Source: Erythrobacter sp.
Lineage (GTDB): Bacteria; Pseudomonadota; Alphaproteobacteria; Sphingomonadales; Sphingomonadaceae
Assembly: GCA_009993635.1 (NCBI GenBank)
Contig: JAACTC010000010.1
Span: forward strand, 1 to 64,000
Reading direction: 5' to 3'
Length of the DNA stretch: 64,000 nt
In this document: piece after piece, positions 37,391 to 49,600 of the stretch
Position numbering within the stretch: the first letter of the stretch is position 1
Layout of the letters: every line of letters begins with the position of its first letter
Notes under the pieces: model-generated
What the model was told of the DNA's origin: nothing
Database searches by the model: none
The model's input: only the letters and a program-made list of their open reading frames with translations
Program-made: the position numbers and the translations under genes

Positions 37391-37519
37391 TAATCGGCTT
37401 GGCTGATGCGGCCATAATTGCCGAGAATCAAGATCTTTTACCATGAATCGAGCGCATTATTCCGCGCAGGAATATGTCATATTTGAATTTCGGCGGTTGT
37501 TCCATTTGCTGGCAAGTGC

Positions 37520-37546
37520 TTGACAGCGCACGCAGAAATACGTGCG
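37520..37546 (+). promoter_or_regulatory. Possible autotransporter promoter element
   Basis: A perfect -35 hexamer TTGACA at 37520-37525 is followed at once by an inverted repeat CGCACG, 8 bases, CGTGCG (37527-37546). No good -10 box lies at the standard spacing, so an activator or a non-standard promoter would be needed. It lies 62 bases before the autotransporter start. Confidence 0.35.
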
Positions 37547-37607
37547 TGTCGGCCGGCTCAAGGCGAGTCCCTGCGGCGCAAGTATCTGGTTCGCAAGGGA
37601 AAGTTTG

Positions 37608-40600
37608 ATGGGTCTCACGGTCGCTCGCAGTGGTAACTCTGCCGGAATCACTGCTCGGCGGGGTCGCGCGCTGCGCCGTGCGGCCTTGATCGGCGGGGCG
37701 TCGGCGCTGGCGCTGACGGTGAGCGCGCCTGCGCTGGCGCAGGATTACGGCAGCGGCGGCGAAGGCGGGCAAACTTTCTCGGGTGTCGACAGCGGGATTC
37801 AAGACGGGGGCGAAGGCGGAGACGGCCCGAACGGCGAAGATGGCGGCGACGGCATTCAAACACCTAGCGGTATCGGCGTCGAAGGCGGCGGCGGCGGCGG
37901 TGGCGCTGCCGGGATTACCGGTGGTGCCGGCGGTGATGGCGCACAGGGCTTTCGGCGTGGTGTAACGGTCGCGGGGGGCGCGGGCGGCGCAGGTGGCGCT
38001 ACGCCCGGTGCTGCGGGCCAGCCTGGGGCCAATGGTGAGGATAGCGGGGCCGAGGGCGCTGGCGGCGGGGGCGGGGGTGCGCATGGCGGAGTGACGAGCT
38101 TCAACAACCAGACCATCACAGGTGGGGCATTCGTCGGCGGTAATGGCGGCAAGGGGGGCAATGCCGGGGGTGGCACCGCTGTGGGCGGATCGGGCGGCGG
38201 CGGCCAGGGCGGCTACGGCTTGCTCAGCACACGGGTCAACGGCAATCTGAAGAATGACGGCTCCACGGTGACCGGTGGCGATGGTGGCGATGGCGGCAGC
38301 AGGACTTTTTCCGGCGGTGGCGATGGCGGCACGGGTGGCATCGGGATCGCATTTACCGGTGCGGGCAACACCTTCACCAATAACGGCACGGTAACGGGCG
38401 GTGATGGCGGCAACGCAGATCTGGGATCTTTTTCGGCTCCCCGTGGCGCCTCAGGCTCCGGCGGGGTGGGCATCATCGGCACTAATCTCACCGTCATCAA
38501 TGACGGTTCGATCAGTGGCGGCCTCTCGGGTTTTACCGCGGATGTCTTCAATCGTTTCATCCGCGCCAATGCCGTCACTTTCGGCGCAGGCGATAATATC
38601 TATGAACATCGGGCCGGGGGCAGCGTTACCGGCAATGTCGTGGGCGATGGCGACGACCTGTTCCGGCTGGGCGGCGATACGGACGGCAGCTTCGCTGTCG
38701 GCCAGTTCGGTTCGACCTACCAGGGCTTCGCGACCTATCAGAAAACCGGTATTTCGTTTTTCACGCTGACCGGAACGACCACGCAGGTCACCCCCTGGAC
38801 CATTTCCGGCGGCGCGCTGGTGATCGTCAGCGATGCGGCGCTGGGCGCGACGTCGGGCGATCTGACGCTGACGGGCGGGGGTATCCTGCTGACAGAGGCC
38901 GACATTACCAGCGCGCGCAACGTGGGCGTCACCGGTACGGCCAGCATTGGTACCGCCGGCAACACCGCGATTTTCAACGGGTCGTTCTCCGGGGGCGGGC
39001 TGCTTAACAAAACCGGCACAGGCACCTTGGTGTTGAACGGGGACAACAGCGCACGCACCGGCCAGACAAGTCTGGTGGCCGGGACTTTGCGGCTCGGCAA
39101 TTCGGCCGCACTGGGCAGCGGCGTTCTTGCAGCCAGGACCGCATCCACTATCGATTATGCCGGTGGCGTGGTCATCGCCAACCCGATCACCATCGGGCTC
39201 GTTTCGGGAACGAACCTTACGCTCAACCAGACTGGCGGCGCTGCGGAGCAGAGCGGCGTCATTTCCGATGGCGGCAACACTTACGGCATCACCAAGACCG
39301 GCAGCGGCAATCTGACCTTGTCCGGTGCGAACTCCTATGGCGGCACCACCACGGTGGCCGGAGGCACGCTGACCGTCACCACCAATAATGGGCTCGGCAC
39401 GGCCGGTGCGGGCACCACCGTGCTGGACGGCGCGACCCTGGCCTTCAACGGTGCAAACCTGACCATCGGCGAGGCGATCAGCGTTACGGGCAGCGGTGCG
39501 AATGGTGGAGGTGCGCTGAGGCTGAACGGCGGCTCGACATTGCTGAGCGAGCAGGTCACGCTGACCGGCGACACGTTGGTCTTGGCACTCGACGGCACAT
39601 TGAACCTTGCGGGGGGCGTAAGCGGCGAACACGATCTGACCGTCGAGGATACCGATACCAGCGACCGCGGCCGTATCAGGTTGGGGGCGCTGGATATCGG
39701 TTCGGGCGATTTGACGGTCAATCGCATTGCCGCCGCATTCGACGCCGGAAACAGCTTTACCGGCAATGTGCTCGTCAACTCCTCGACCCTGGATCTTGTT
39801 GCCGGGGGTGCCAGCACTATTGATGATCGGGCGCGGGTTACACTGGACGTGCCGTTCTTCGGCTATGATGCGAGGATCAACCTCTATCAGGACGAAACGA
39901 TCGGTTCGCTTGCAGGGACGCGAGGCTTCGTCGTCGCCGTGGATGGCGACCGGACCTTTACCCTCGGGGGCGACGACACCAGCACCAGCTTCGGCGGCGA
40001 GTTCTTGGGGTCGCTTTCACTGGTCAAGACGGGGGGCGGCACGTTCACCCTCACCCGCACCGACGGTTTCCAGCCCTCGGGCGCTACCGGAGGTGTGACC
40101 ATTCGTGGCGGTACTCTCGCCATCTTTGACGATCGGTCGCTCGGCGCCGATTCGGGTGCGCTTACGTTCGACGGCGCAGGTGCGACGCTGCAGACGCTGG
40201 CGGACCTCACCAGTTCGCGCAATATCGCGCTCACCAGCGGCGGCATTTTCAATACGGATGCAGGCACCTCAGCCACCTTCTCGGGCATAGTGTCCGGCAA
40301 TGGCAGCCTTGCAAAGGCGGGCGCAGGCACGCTCGTGCTCACCGGCGCGAATACGTATTCCGGTGGCACATTGCTTGACGCAGGTACGATCCGCGTCCGG
40401 TCGAATAGCGCGCTTGGCACCAATGGCCTGACAGCCGCCGACGGCACGACGCTGGATTTCGCCGCTGCGATCACCATCGGCAATAATATCGTCACGAACG
40501 GCACTCTCACTCTGAACCAGTCGAGCGGCAGCTCGGCTCATACGGGTGCCATCACCGGGGCCGGCGGGATTACCAAGACCGGCGCAGGTTCCCTGAGGCT

Positions 40601-43600
40601 TTCGGGCAATCAGCTGTATGATGGGGTCACGCGGATCGCCGGTGGGGTGCTAATTGCCGACAGCGATTTCTCGCTTGGCACCACGATTGGCAACACCATC
40701 GTGGAAAATGGCGCGACGCTCGATCTGCAGGGCCTATCCACGAGCGAAGCGATCACGATCTCCGGTGCCGGCGTGAGTGGGCTCGGTGCGCTGCGCAATT
40801 CCGCCCTGTTTGCCACACTTAACGGACGCGTGACCCTGGCCGCCGGTGCCACGATCGCGTCGGGCGGATCGACGCTCCAACTCGCGGGCGGGATCGATGG
40901 AAATCACGATCTCACCCTCAATTCCGCATCGCAAATCCAGGTCAATTCCGATCTCGCGATCGGTAACGGCAATCTCACGATTGACGGCGGCGGCATCGTG
41001 GCCCTGCGGCGCAGCAACAGTTTCACTGGCGATGTCACGGTCGCCAACGGCCTCCTGATCACGGGCGCAGACGACGGGAACGTCTACAACACCATCGGCG
41101 ATGCCGCCGCGCTGACCCTTCGCTCAGGGTCCACCTGGCGGCTGGCTCAGAGCGGGGAGACGATCGGCTCGCTCGCCGGAAGCGGATATATCTATTTCGA
41201 CGGGGTCCGCACCCCCGGGCGGATCGGGCGATTGACTGTCGGCGGCGCCAACACGTCGACCTCGTTCGCCGGACAGATCAACGAGCAGAACAATGGCGTC
41301 CTGTCGCTGACCAAGGTTGGCACAGGCACGCTGACCCTTTCGGGAGCCAGCACCTATAGCGGCGGCACCGTGCTGAGCGAAGGCACACTCGGCCTCGGAT
41401 CGTCCAACGCGCTGGGCACAGGTACACTGCAGGCGGCAAACGGCACAGGCCTGACTCTCGCCAACGGTGTCGACATCGCCAACGCCATCGAACTGACCGG
41501 CAATGCGTCGGGCGCCGTCAGTTTGGGGGTGGGAAGCGGCGAGGCGACCGTTTCGGGCATCATTAGCGGCTCGGCAGGAGTGCTCAAGGTCGATCCGGGC
41601 ACACTGGTGCTGACCGGCGCGAATACCTATTCGGGCGGCACCACGATTTCCGGTGGCACCATCGCCATCGCTTCGGATGCGGCACTGGGCGATAAAAACG
41701 GCGCGATCCGGTTCACCGGCGCGACCGGAACGCTGCGGACGACGTCCGACTTCACCCTCTCCCGCGACATCGTGCTGGATGGATCGGGCACCATCAGCAC
41801 CGACGCAGGCACCACTGCCACAATGTTCGGCTACGTCCGGGGCACGGGCAATCTCACCAAATCGGGTGCCGGCACCCTGACGCTGTCCGACGGCAATACC
41901 TATAGCGGCGATACATTTCTCACCGGTGGCACGGTTCGACTGTTGGGCGACGATGCACTCGGTACCGGGCAGCTGGTCGCCAGCGGCGGCACGACCATCT
42001 CATACGGCGGGATCAACACCATCGCCAATGCGGTCGAAATCGCTGGCAATGTGGGTTTCAATGTAAACTCCGGCACCGGCACGCAAAGCGGCGTGATCTC
42101 GGGTTCGGGTGCTATGACGAAGACCGGGGCGGGTACGCTGACGCTTTCCGGCGAAAACACCTATACTGGCGGCACCACCCTGAGCCTGGGTACGCTGGCG
42201 CTGCAGAACAGCAGCGCGCTTGGCACGAACGGATTGACTGCCGCCAACGGCACCACCATCCGGTTCGGCGATGGCGTGAATATCGCCAACGGCGTGAACG
42301 TCCTCAACAATGTGACGCTCAATCAGGCCGCTGGAACCGCAGAGCTCAGCGGGCAGATCACGCAGTCCACTATCGGCACGCTGATCAAGACGGGTGCGGG
42401 CAACCTGACCCTGTCCGGCTCCAGCACGTTCAACGGCGCGGTTTCGGTGCGCGAAGGTACCGTCACGGTGGCGTCCAACTCCGCGCTTGGCAGCACTTTG
42501 CAGGGCGTCAGCGTGGACGACGGTGCCACGCTCGCCTTTACCGGTTTGCGTACGATCAGAGACGACGTCCTGTTGCAGGGCACCGGCGTTGGCGGTCTGG
42601 GGGCGCTTCGCTCTCAAGGCTTGAGCACCATCATCACCGGGCGGGTAAGCCTGCTCGGCTCGACGCTCATCTCGTCCGAAGGGGACGGGCTGATGTTCAC
42701 CAACTTCGTTGGTGCAGGAGCGGGCGCCGACCGCGATCTTACCGTCACTGGCTCTGGAGATACCCTGTTCGGCGGGGAGGTTGCCCTGCGCGGCGGCACG
42801 CTGACGAAGAACGGCACCGGATCGCTCGCCCTGATAGCGGACAACAGCATCGACGGTAGCGTGTTCGTAAACGCGGGCACCTTGCAGATCGGCGGAGGGA
42901 TCGAGAACGGTCCGTACGATACGATCGGCGATACGGCACGCCTCTCCATCGCTACCGGAGCCACGGTGCGGCTGGAGCAGGCGAACGAAACCATCGGTTC
43001 GCTTGTCGGCAGCGGCAACCTGCAGAGCGTCGTTGCCGGTGGCCTGCTGACGGTAGGCGGCGACAACACATCGACGACCTTCTCGGGCCTGCTGGGTGAA
43101 AGCGGCGCAGGCAGCAGCCTTGCGATCGCGAAGACCGGCACCGGCAACCTGACCCTTACGGGAACGAATACCTATTCCGGCGCAACCACGGTTTCGGCAG
43201 GCACCCTGACGGTCACGAACGCGGCTGCGCTCGGCAGCACGGCGGGCGAAACGATCGTGCAGGATGGTGCGACGCTCGCGCTGGACAAGACCAATCTTCT
43301 CGGCATTCGTCCGTACGATCTGCTGAGCGAGAATATCTCGCTTTCGGGCAGCGGAGTTGGCGGAAACGGCGCGCTGACGAATGTCGCCGGTTATAATCTT
43401 CTCGTCGGGGAGGTGTCGCTCGCCGGAGCGACCACGATCGGCGGACAGGCGGGGCGGCTCGATTTCATTGGCGGTGTCACCGGCACCGACACCGATCTGA
43501 CACTGGTCGGTGGATCGGACATTTATTTCACCTCCAACTTCGCCACTGGGAATGGCAATCTGATCATCAACTCGACCGGTCGGACCCTGCTTTCGACCGA

Positions 43601-46600
43601 CGCGGGGATCGATAATGATTTCACCGGCGATGTGACGGTCAATGCCGGCGCGCTCGAGATCCTGGGGCGCAATGGTGCAAGCGCCATTAACGATGATGCG
43701 CTTCTCGCCATCAACGGCGGCATGGTCACACTTTCTGCAAGCGAGAGGATCGGCGCTCTCTCCGGGTCGGGATCGCTCGTCGCGAACGGGAACCGCACGC
43801 TCACCGTCGGCAACGCGCAGTCCACCACATTTTCAGGCATTCTGTCCGAGAATTTTTCCACGCTGACACTCGCCAAGACGGGCACCGGCACGTTGACGCT
43901 GACCGGCGCCAATACCTACACCGGCGCCACCAATGTGCAGGCGGGCACACTGGTCGTGAACGGCGATCAGAGCGCGGCGACGGGCCTAACCAGCGTCGCG
44001 AACGGAGCGACCCTGGCAGGCAGCGGTATCATCGGCGGCGATGTGACGCTGGCCGATGGCGCGTCACTCAACCCCGGCACCAGCCCGGGCACCATGACGA
44101 TCAATGGAAGTCTCGATCTTTCTGCCGGATCGATCCTGAAGTTCGAATTCGGTGAAGCTGGCGTCGCAGGCGGTGCGCTCAACGATCTGGTCGTCGTGAA
44201 CGGCGATCTGACGCTCGACGGCATATTGAACGTGACCACCTCGGCGGGCGGCAGCTTCGGCGTGGGCGTCTATCGCGTGTTCGACTATGGTGGTGCGCTG
44301 ATCGACAATGGGCTGACGCTGGGCTCCACCCCGGCAGGCAACGCGTTCATCCAGACCTCGGTTGCGAACCAGGTCAACCTCGTCAACACCACGGGCCTCA
44401 GCTTCAGTTTCTGGGACGGCGCGGCTGGCGCGAACAACGATGCCGTCGACGGCGGCAGCGGCGTTTGGCAGAGCGGCGCTGGGAATGCCAACTGGACCGA
44501 TGCCAATGGCGCGCTGAACGGCGCATACGACGATGGCACCTTCGCGATCTTCCAGGGCACCGGCGGCACCGTGACGGTGGATACGTCGCTGGGCGATGTA
44601 ACGGTATCGGGCCTGCAGTTCGTCACGAATGGCTACGTGGTCGAAGGCGGCACGCTGACGCTGAACGGCGGTGCGGAATCGATCATCCGCGTGGGCGATG
44701 GCACTGCGGGTGGCGCGGGCGTAACCGCGACCATTGCTGCAAACGTTTCCGGCGCTACGCAGCTGGTCAAGACCGATCTCGGCACGCTCGTACTTTCAGG
44801 CACCAACGACTACACCGGCGGCACGCGTCTGGAGGGCGGCGTGCTCTCGCTCGGCAATGCGAATGCGTTGGGCGGCGGTACGCTGAGCGTGGCGGACGGG
44901 ACCGGGCTGATCCTCGCGAATGGGGTGGATGTCACAAACGCGATCAGCCTCGGCGGCAATCTCTCGGTCGAGTCCGGCGGTTTCAGTCAGGGGTTGAGCG
45001 GCGTTGTCTCCGGCAACGGCAGCCTTACCAAGACCGGGAATGGCAGCCTGACCCTTTCCGGCAGCAACACCTACGCGGGCGGCACCGCGCTCACTGCGGG
45101 TACGCTCATTCTGGAAAACCGTCTTGCGCTGGGCACGGGAGCTCTCGCCGCTGCGGACGGCACCCGGATCGACCTTGCCGGCATTCCGTCGCTCGACAAC
45201 CGGATCGTCCTGAACGGCGCAGTCCAGTTCGCCGCGACGGCTGGCGACGCATTCCAGAACGGCACTATCTCCGGCGCCGGTTCGCTTGAACTGGTGGGCT
45301 TCGGCCTGCTGGGGCTGAACGGCACCAACACCTATACCGGCGGGACGACCATCAGCAGCGGCACGCTGGCGATCCAGTCCGACCGCGCACTGGGCGCGGC
45401 TAGCGGTTCGCTGACCCTGGGCGGGTCGCTCAGCACGCTGCGCCTGCGCGGCGACTGGAATACTTCACGCGATATCATCCTGACCGGTGGCAGTTCGACG
45501 ATCGACGGGTTCGGCTGGAATGCGAATATTGCAGGCACGATTTCGGGTGCTGGCGGGCTGACGTTCGACGGTGCGGGCGCCGTGACCCTTTCGGGCGGGA
45601 ACACCTACCGGGGCGGCACGCTGCTTCGCGGCGGCACTCTGGCCCTCCAGAACAATCGCGCGCTGGGCACCGGATCGCTCACCGCAGCGGACGGCACCTC
45701 GATCGCCTACGGCGACGGCATCGGGATTGCGAATGCGATCGCCGCCCAAGGTTCGGTTTCGCTCGTCCAGGCAGGCGGGGGCGCGACGCAGGGCGGGGTC
45801 ATCTCCGGCGCGGGCGATCTGACCAAGACCGGCACCGGCACGCTGACCCTGTCTGGCGCCAGCACCTATAGCGGTACGACGACGGTTGCGGCAGGAACGC
45901 TAACCGTTGCGAACGATTCCGCACTCGGCACGACCGACGCGGGCACCACAGTGCTGGACGGGGCCACTCTGGCCCTTGCCCAGGCGAACATTGCGGATGA
46001 CATCTCGATCACCGGCACTGGTGTCGGCGGCAGGGGCGCGCTCGTTGCCGACAATGGCAACGGCACGGTCACCGGGACGCTTACTCTGGCAGGCGATGCG
46101 AGGACCGGCGGGAACAGTTTCCTGACACTTTTCGACGTCGATATGGGCGCGCACACGCTGACACTGGGCGGCGACGCAGCGACGGCGATCGACGGGAACG
46201 GCATTTCCGGTACCGGCAACTTGATCCTGGATACGGTTGCCGCATTCCGCGTCGCCAACAGCTTCACCGGGAACCTCGATATCATCTCCGGCGGGCTCGT
46301 TTTGATCGCGAGCGGCGCGGACACGATTTCCGATAATGTGGCCGTGTCGATGGCCGACGGCACCATCCTGAACCTGGCACAGAGCGAAACGATCGGATCG
46401 CTTTCGGGCGCAGGCACGGTGGGCACGCTGGACAATGTGCGCAGCGCCACGCTGACGCTGGGCGGCAACAATCTGTCCACCACCTTCTCTGGCCAGTTCG
46501 CAGAAGACCGGGATACCCCGCTGTCGATCGTCAAGAACGGCACGGGCGCCTTCACCTTGACCGGCGCGAATGCCTATAGCGGCGGTACCACGCTGAACGC

Positions 46601-49600
46601 AGGGTCGCTCGTCCTGGGCAATGCATCGGCGCTCGGCACGGGCACCCTGAACGCAGCCGACGGCACGACGCTGGGATACCTTGCCAATCTTGATGTGGCC
46701 AATGCCATCACACTCGCCGGGGCGGTCACGTTCGACCGCGGGCAGTTCTCCGTTACCCAGTCGGGCAATATCGGTGGAACGGGCTCGCTGATTGCTGCGG
46801 GCGGCGGCACGCTGACGCTGTCGGGCAACAACACCTATAGCGGCGGCACCATGCTGAGTGGCGGCACGCTGGCCGTAACCACCAATACGGCGCTTGGTAC
46901 CGGCGATCTGACGACGACGGACGGTTCGCGCCTGATCTACTTCACGCGCGACATGGCGATCGGCAACGGAATCGTGCTGAACGGCGCGCTGGAAGTCTGG
47001 TCCGATGGCGCGGCCACCCAGAACGGAGTGATCTCCGGCAGCGGCAGCCTGCTTACACGCTTCGGCACGCTCTCTCTCACCGGCGCGAACACGTTCACCG
47101 GCGGAACGACCATCGAGAGCGGCGGTATCAGCGCGCTGAACAATTCCGCGCTGGGCACTGGCGCCGTCACCATGAACGACGGGACCGGACTGAACTATGG
47201 CGACGGGATCACCTTGGCCAACGCTCTCACGTTGAACGGTACATCCCTCCTGCAGGTAGACGGCACCGGTTCCGCGACGCAGGCCGGCGCAATTTCCGGC
47301 AGCGGCAGGTTGGTCAAGCAGGGCGCCGGAACCCTCGAACTGGGCAGCGCCAATACGTACACAGGCGGGACGACGCTCTCGGCAGGCACGCTCGCACTCG
47401 GCAATGCGCAGGCCCTTGGGTCGGGTGATCTGCTGAGTGCCGGCAACGTGACGATCGCACTGGGCAATGGCGTTTCGATCGCGAACAACGCCCAGCTCTT
47501 CGGCCCGACGACGCTCAACGCCGATGGCTCCTCCGCGTTTTCCGGGCAGATCTCGGGCAGCGGTGCGCTGGTGCGCACGGGTATCGGTACGTTGACCCTG
47601 ACCGGCGCGAACACCTATAGCGGCGGCACCCTGCTCAACGGCGGGGCGACAGTGATCGGCAATGGCAATGCGCTGGGCACCGGCACCATAACCGCGCAAG
47701 GCGGCGCGCTAGCCTTCGGCGCGGACGAGATTGCGCTTGCAAACGCGATCGACCTCCAAAGCAACCTCGGCGTAGACATCGGCAGCAATACCGTGGCGCT
47801 GACGGGCATGGTGTCGGGCACCGGCAGGCTTTTCCTCAACGGATCGGGCGCGCTGCTGGTTTCGGGTAACAACTCCTTCACCGGCGGAACGGAGATTGCC
47901 AGCGGCACGATCGGCCTGCTCAGCGATGCGGCTCTGGGCACCGGGGGTCTATCGGCTGCCGGTGGCAGCACCATCGCCTATGCGGACGATGTCACGATTG
48001 CCAATACGCTGGCGCTGTCCGGCGGCGTCACGCTGGACCAGGCAGGCGGTTCGGCCACGCAGGCGGGCCGGATCACCGGCTTCGAGGGCAGTCTGGTCAA
48101 GACGGGTGCCGGCGTGCTCACTCTGACGGGCGCCAACACCTATGCGCGCGGCACCACTCTTACCGGGGGCGCGCTGATCCTCGGCAGCGACAGCGCGCTC
48201 GGCACCGGCGTGCTGACGGCAGCGGATGGCACGGCCCTCGGCTTCACCGGCGATCGTACGATCGGCAATGCGATGAGCTTCGCCGGTGCGGTCACGCTCG
48301 ACAGCGGCACTGGCGTCACATCGCTGGGCGGAGCGATCTCGGGCAGCGGAACGCTCGCCAAGCAAGGCGCGGGCACGCTGTCCCTGACCGGCGACAGCGC
48401 CTATACCGGCACCATCGGCGTGCAGGCGGGCACGCTGCGCAACACCGGCAACTTCGCGGGCAATGTGGCCAACGCCGCAACCTTCACCAATAGCGGGACG
48501 GCGGGCGCTGCGGCCAACTCCGGCACGCTGACAAACAGCGGTACGCTCGCCTCGCTCTATAATGGTGCGAATGCGACGCTGACGGGCGACAGCATTATTG
48601 TCGGCACTGTCGAAAACGAGGGGACTCTCGCGCTTGGTGGTCAGGCACAAAGCCTGCTGCAGCTGAGCGGATCGACCACGGTCAATATGGCAGCAGCCCT
48701 GTTGGGCGATGTGGCGCTGCAAGGTGGCACGCTCTCTATCGGTGCCAACGGCCAGCTGACCTTCGCCTCGCTCGCCACGGCGGCGGGCACCACGCTTTCG
48801 CTGAGCGATGGCGCGACCCTGCGGGGTACGGGCAATTCCACGATGCTTGGCGGGATCACCAATGTCGCGGCAGGTGCTTCGCTGATAGCCAATGGGGCGA
48901 TCACCAATCTTGCGACCGGCGTCCTGACCTTCGCTTCGGGTGCGACGATCGATACCGACGCCGACACGAACGGCGACGAAGCTTTCGCCAATGCAGGCAC
49001 CGTGCGCCTCGCGGGCACCAACTCGCAGATCGTCAGCGTCGGGGGCAATGGCGGCAATGATCTATCGAACCTTGTCGGCGCACAATTGCTGGTCGATGCG
49101 GGCCGTCTCGACGTTGCGGGCATGCTCGCCAATGCGGGCAACGTCTCGCTGGCGGCGAACGGTGTCCTCAATGCGGATATGCTGGTGAACGCCAGCGGCG
49201 GCTCCATCGTCAATGCGGGCACGATTTCCGCGAGCAGCGGGATCGCCAATCAGTCGGGTGCTACGCTCTCGACCACCGGCACGCTGGCTGGGCCGGTCGC
49301 GAACGAAGGCGCGATCGGTGCGCAAGGCATGCTGAACGGCTCGCTTGCCAATGGGGGCGCGGGGCTGTTCACCTTGACGGGCGACCTTGCATCCAATGGT
49401 TCGGACATCGCCAATAGCGGCACTGCGGTGCTGGACGTATCGGGTGGCGACTTCACCGGGATCGGTATGCTGGCCAATGCGTCGTCGGGCGCGGATGGCG
49501 CAGGCGGCGTCGCGGGGCTGCGGATTGCTGCGGGTCGCATGCTGGCGGCGGACCTGATTGCCAATAGCGGCGAGCTACTGGTTGCGGGCACTCTCGCCGC

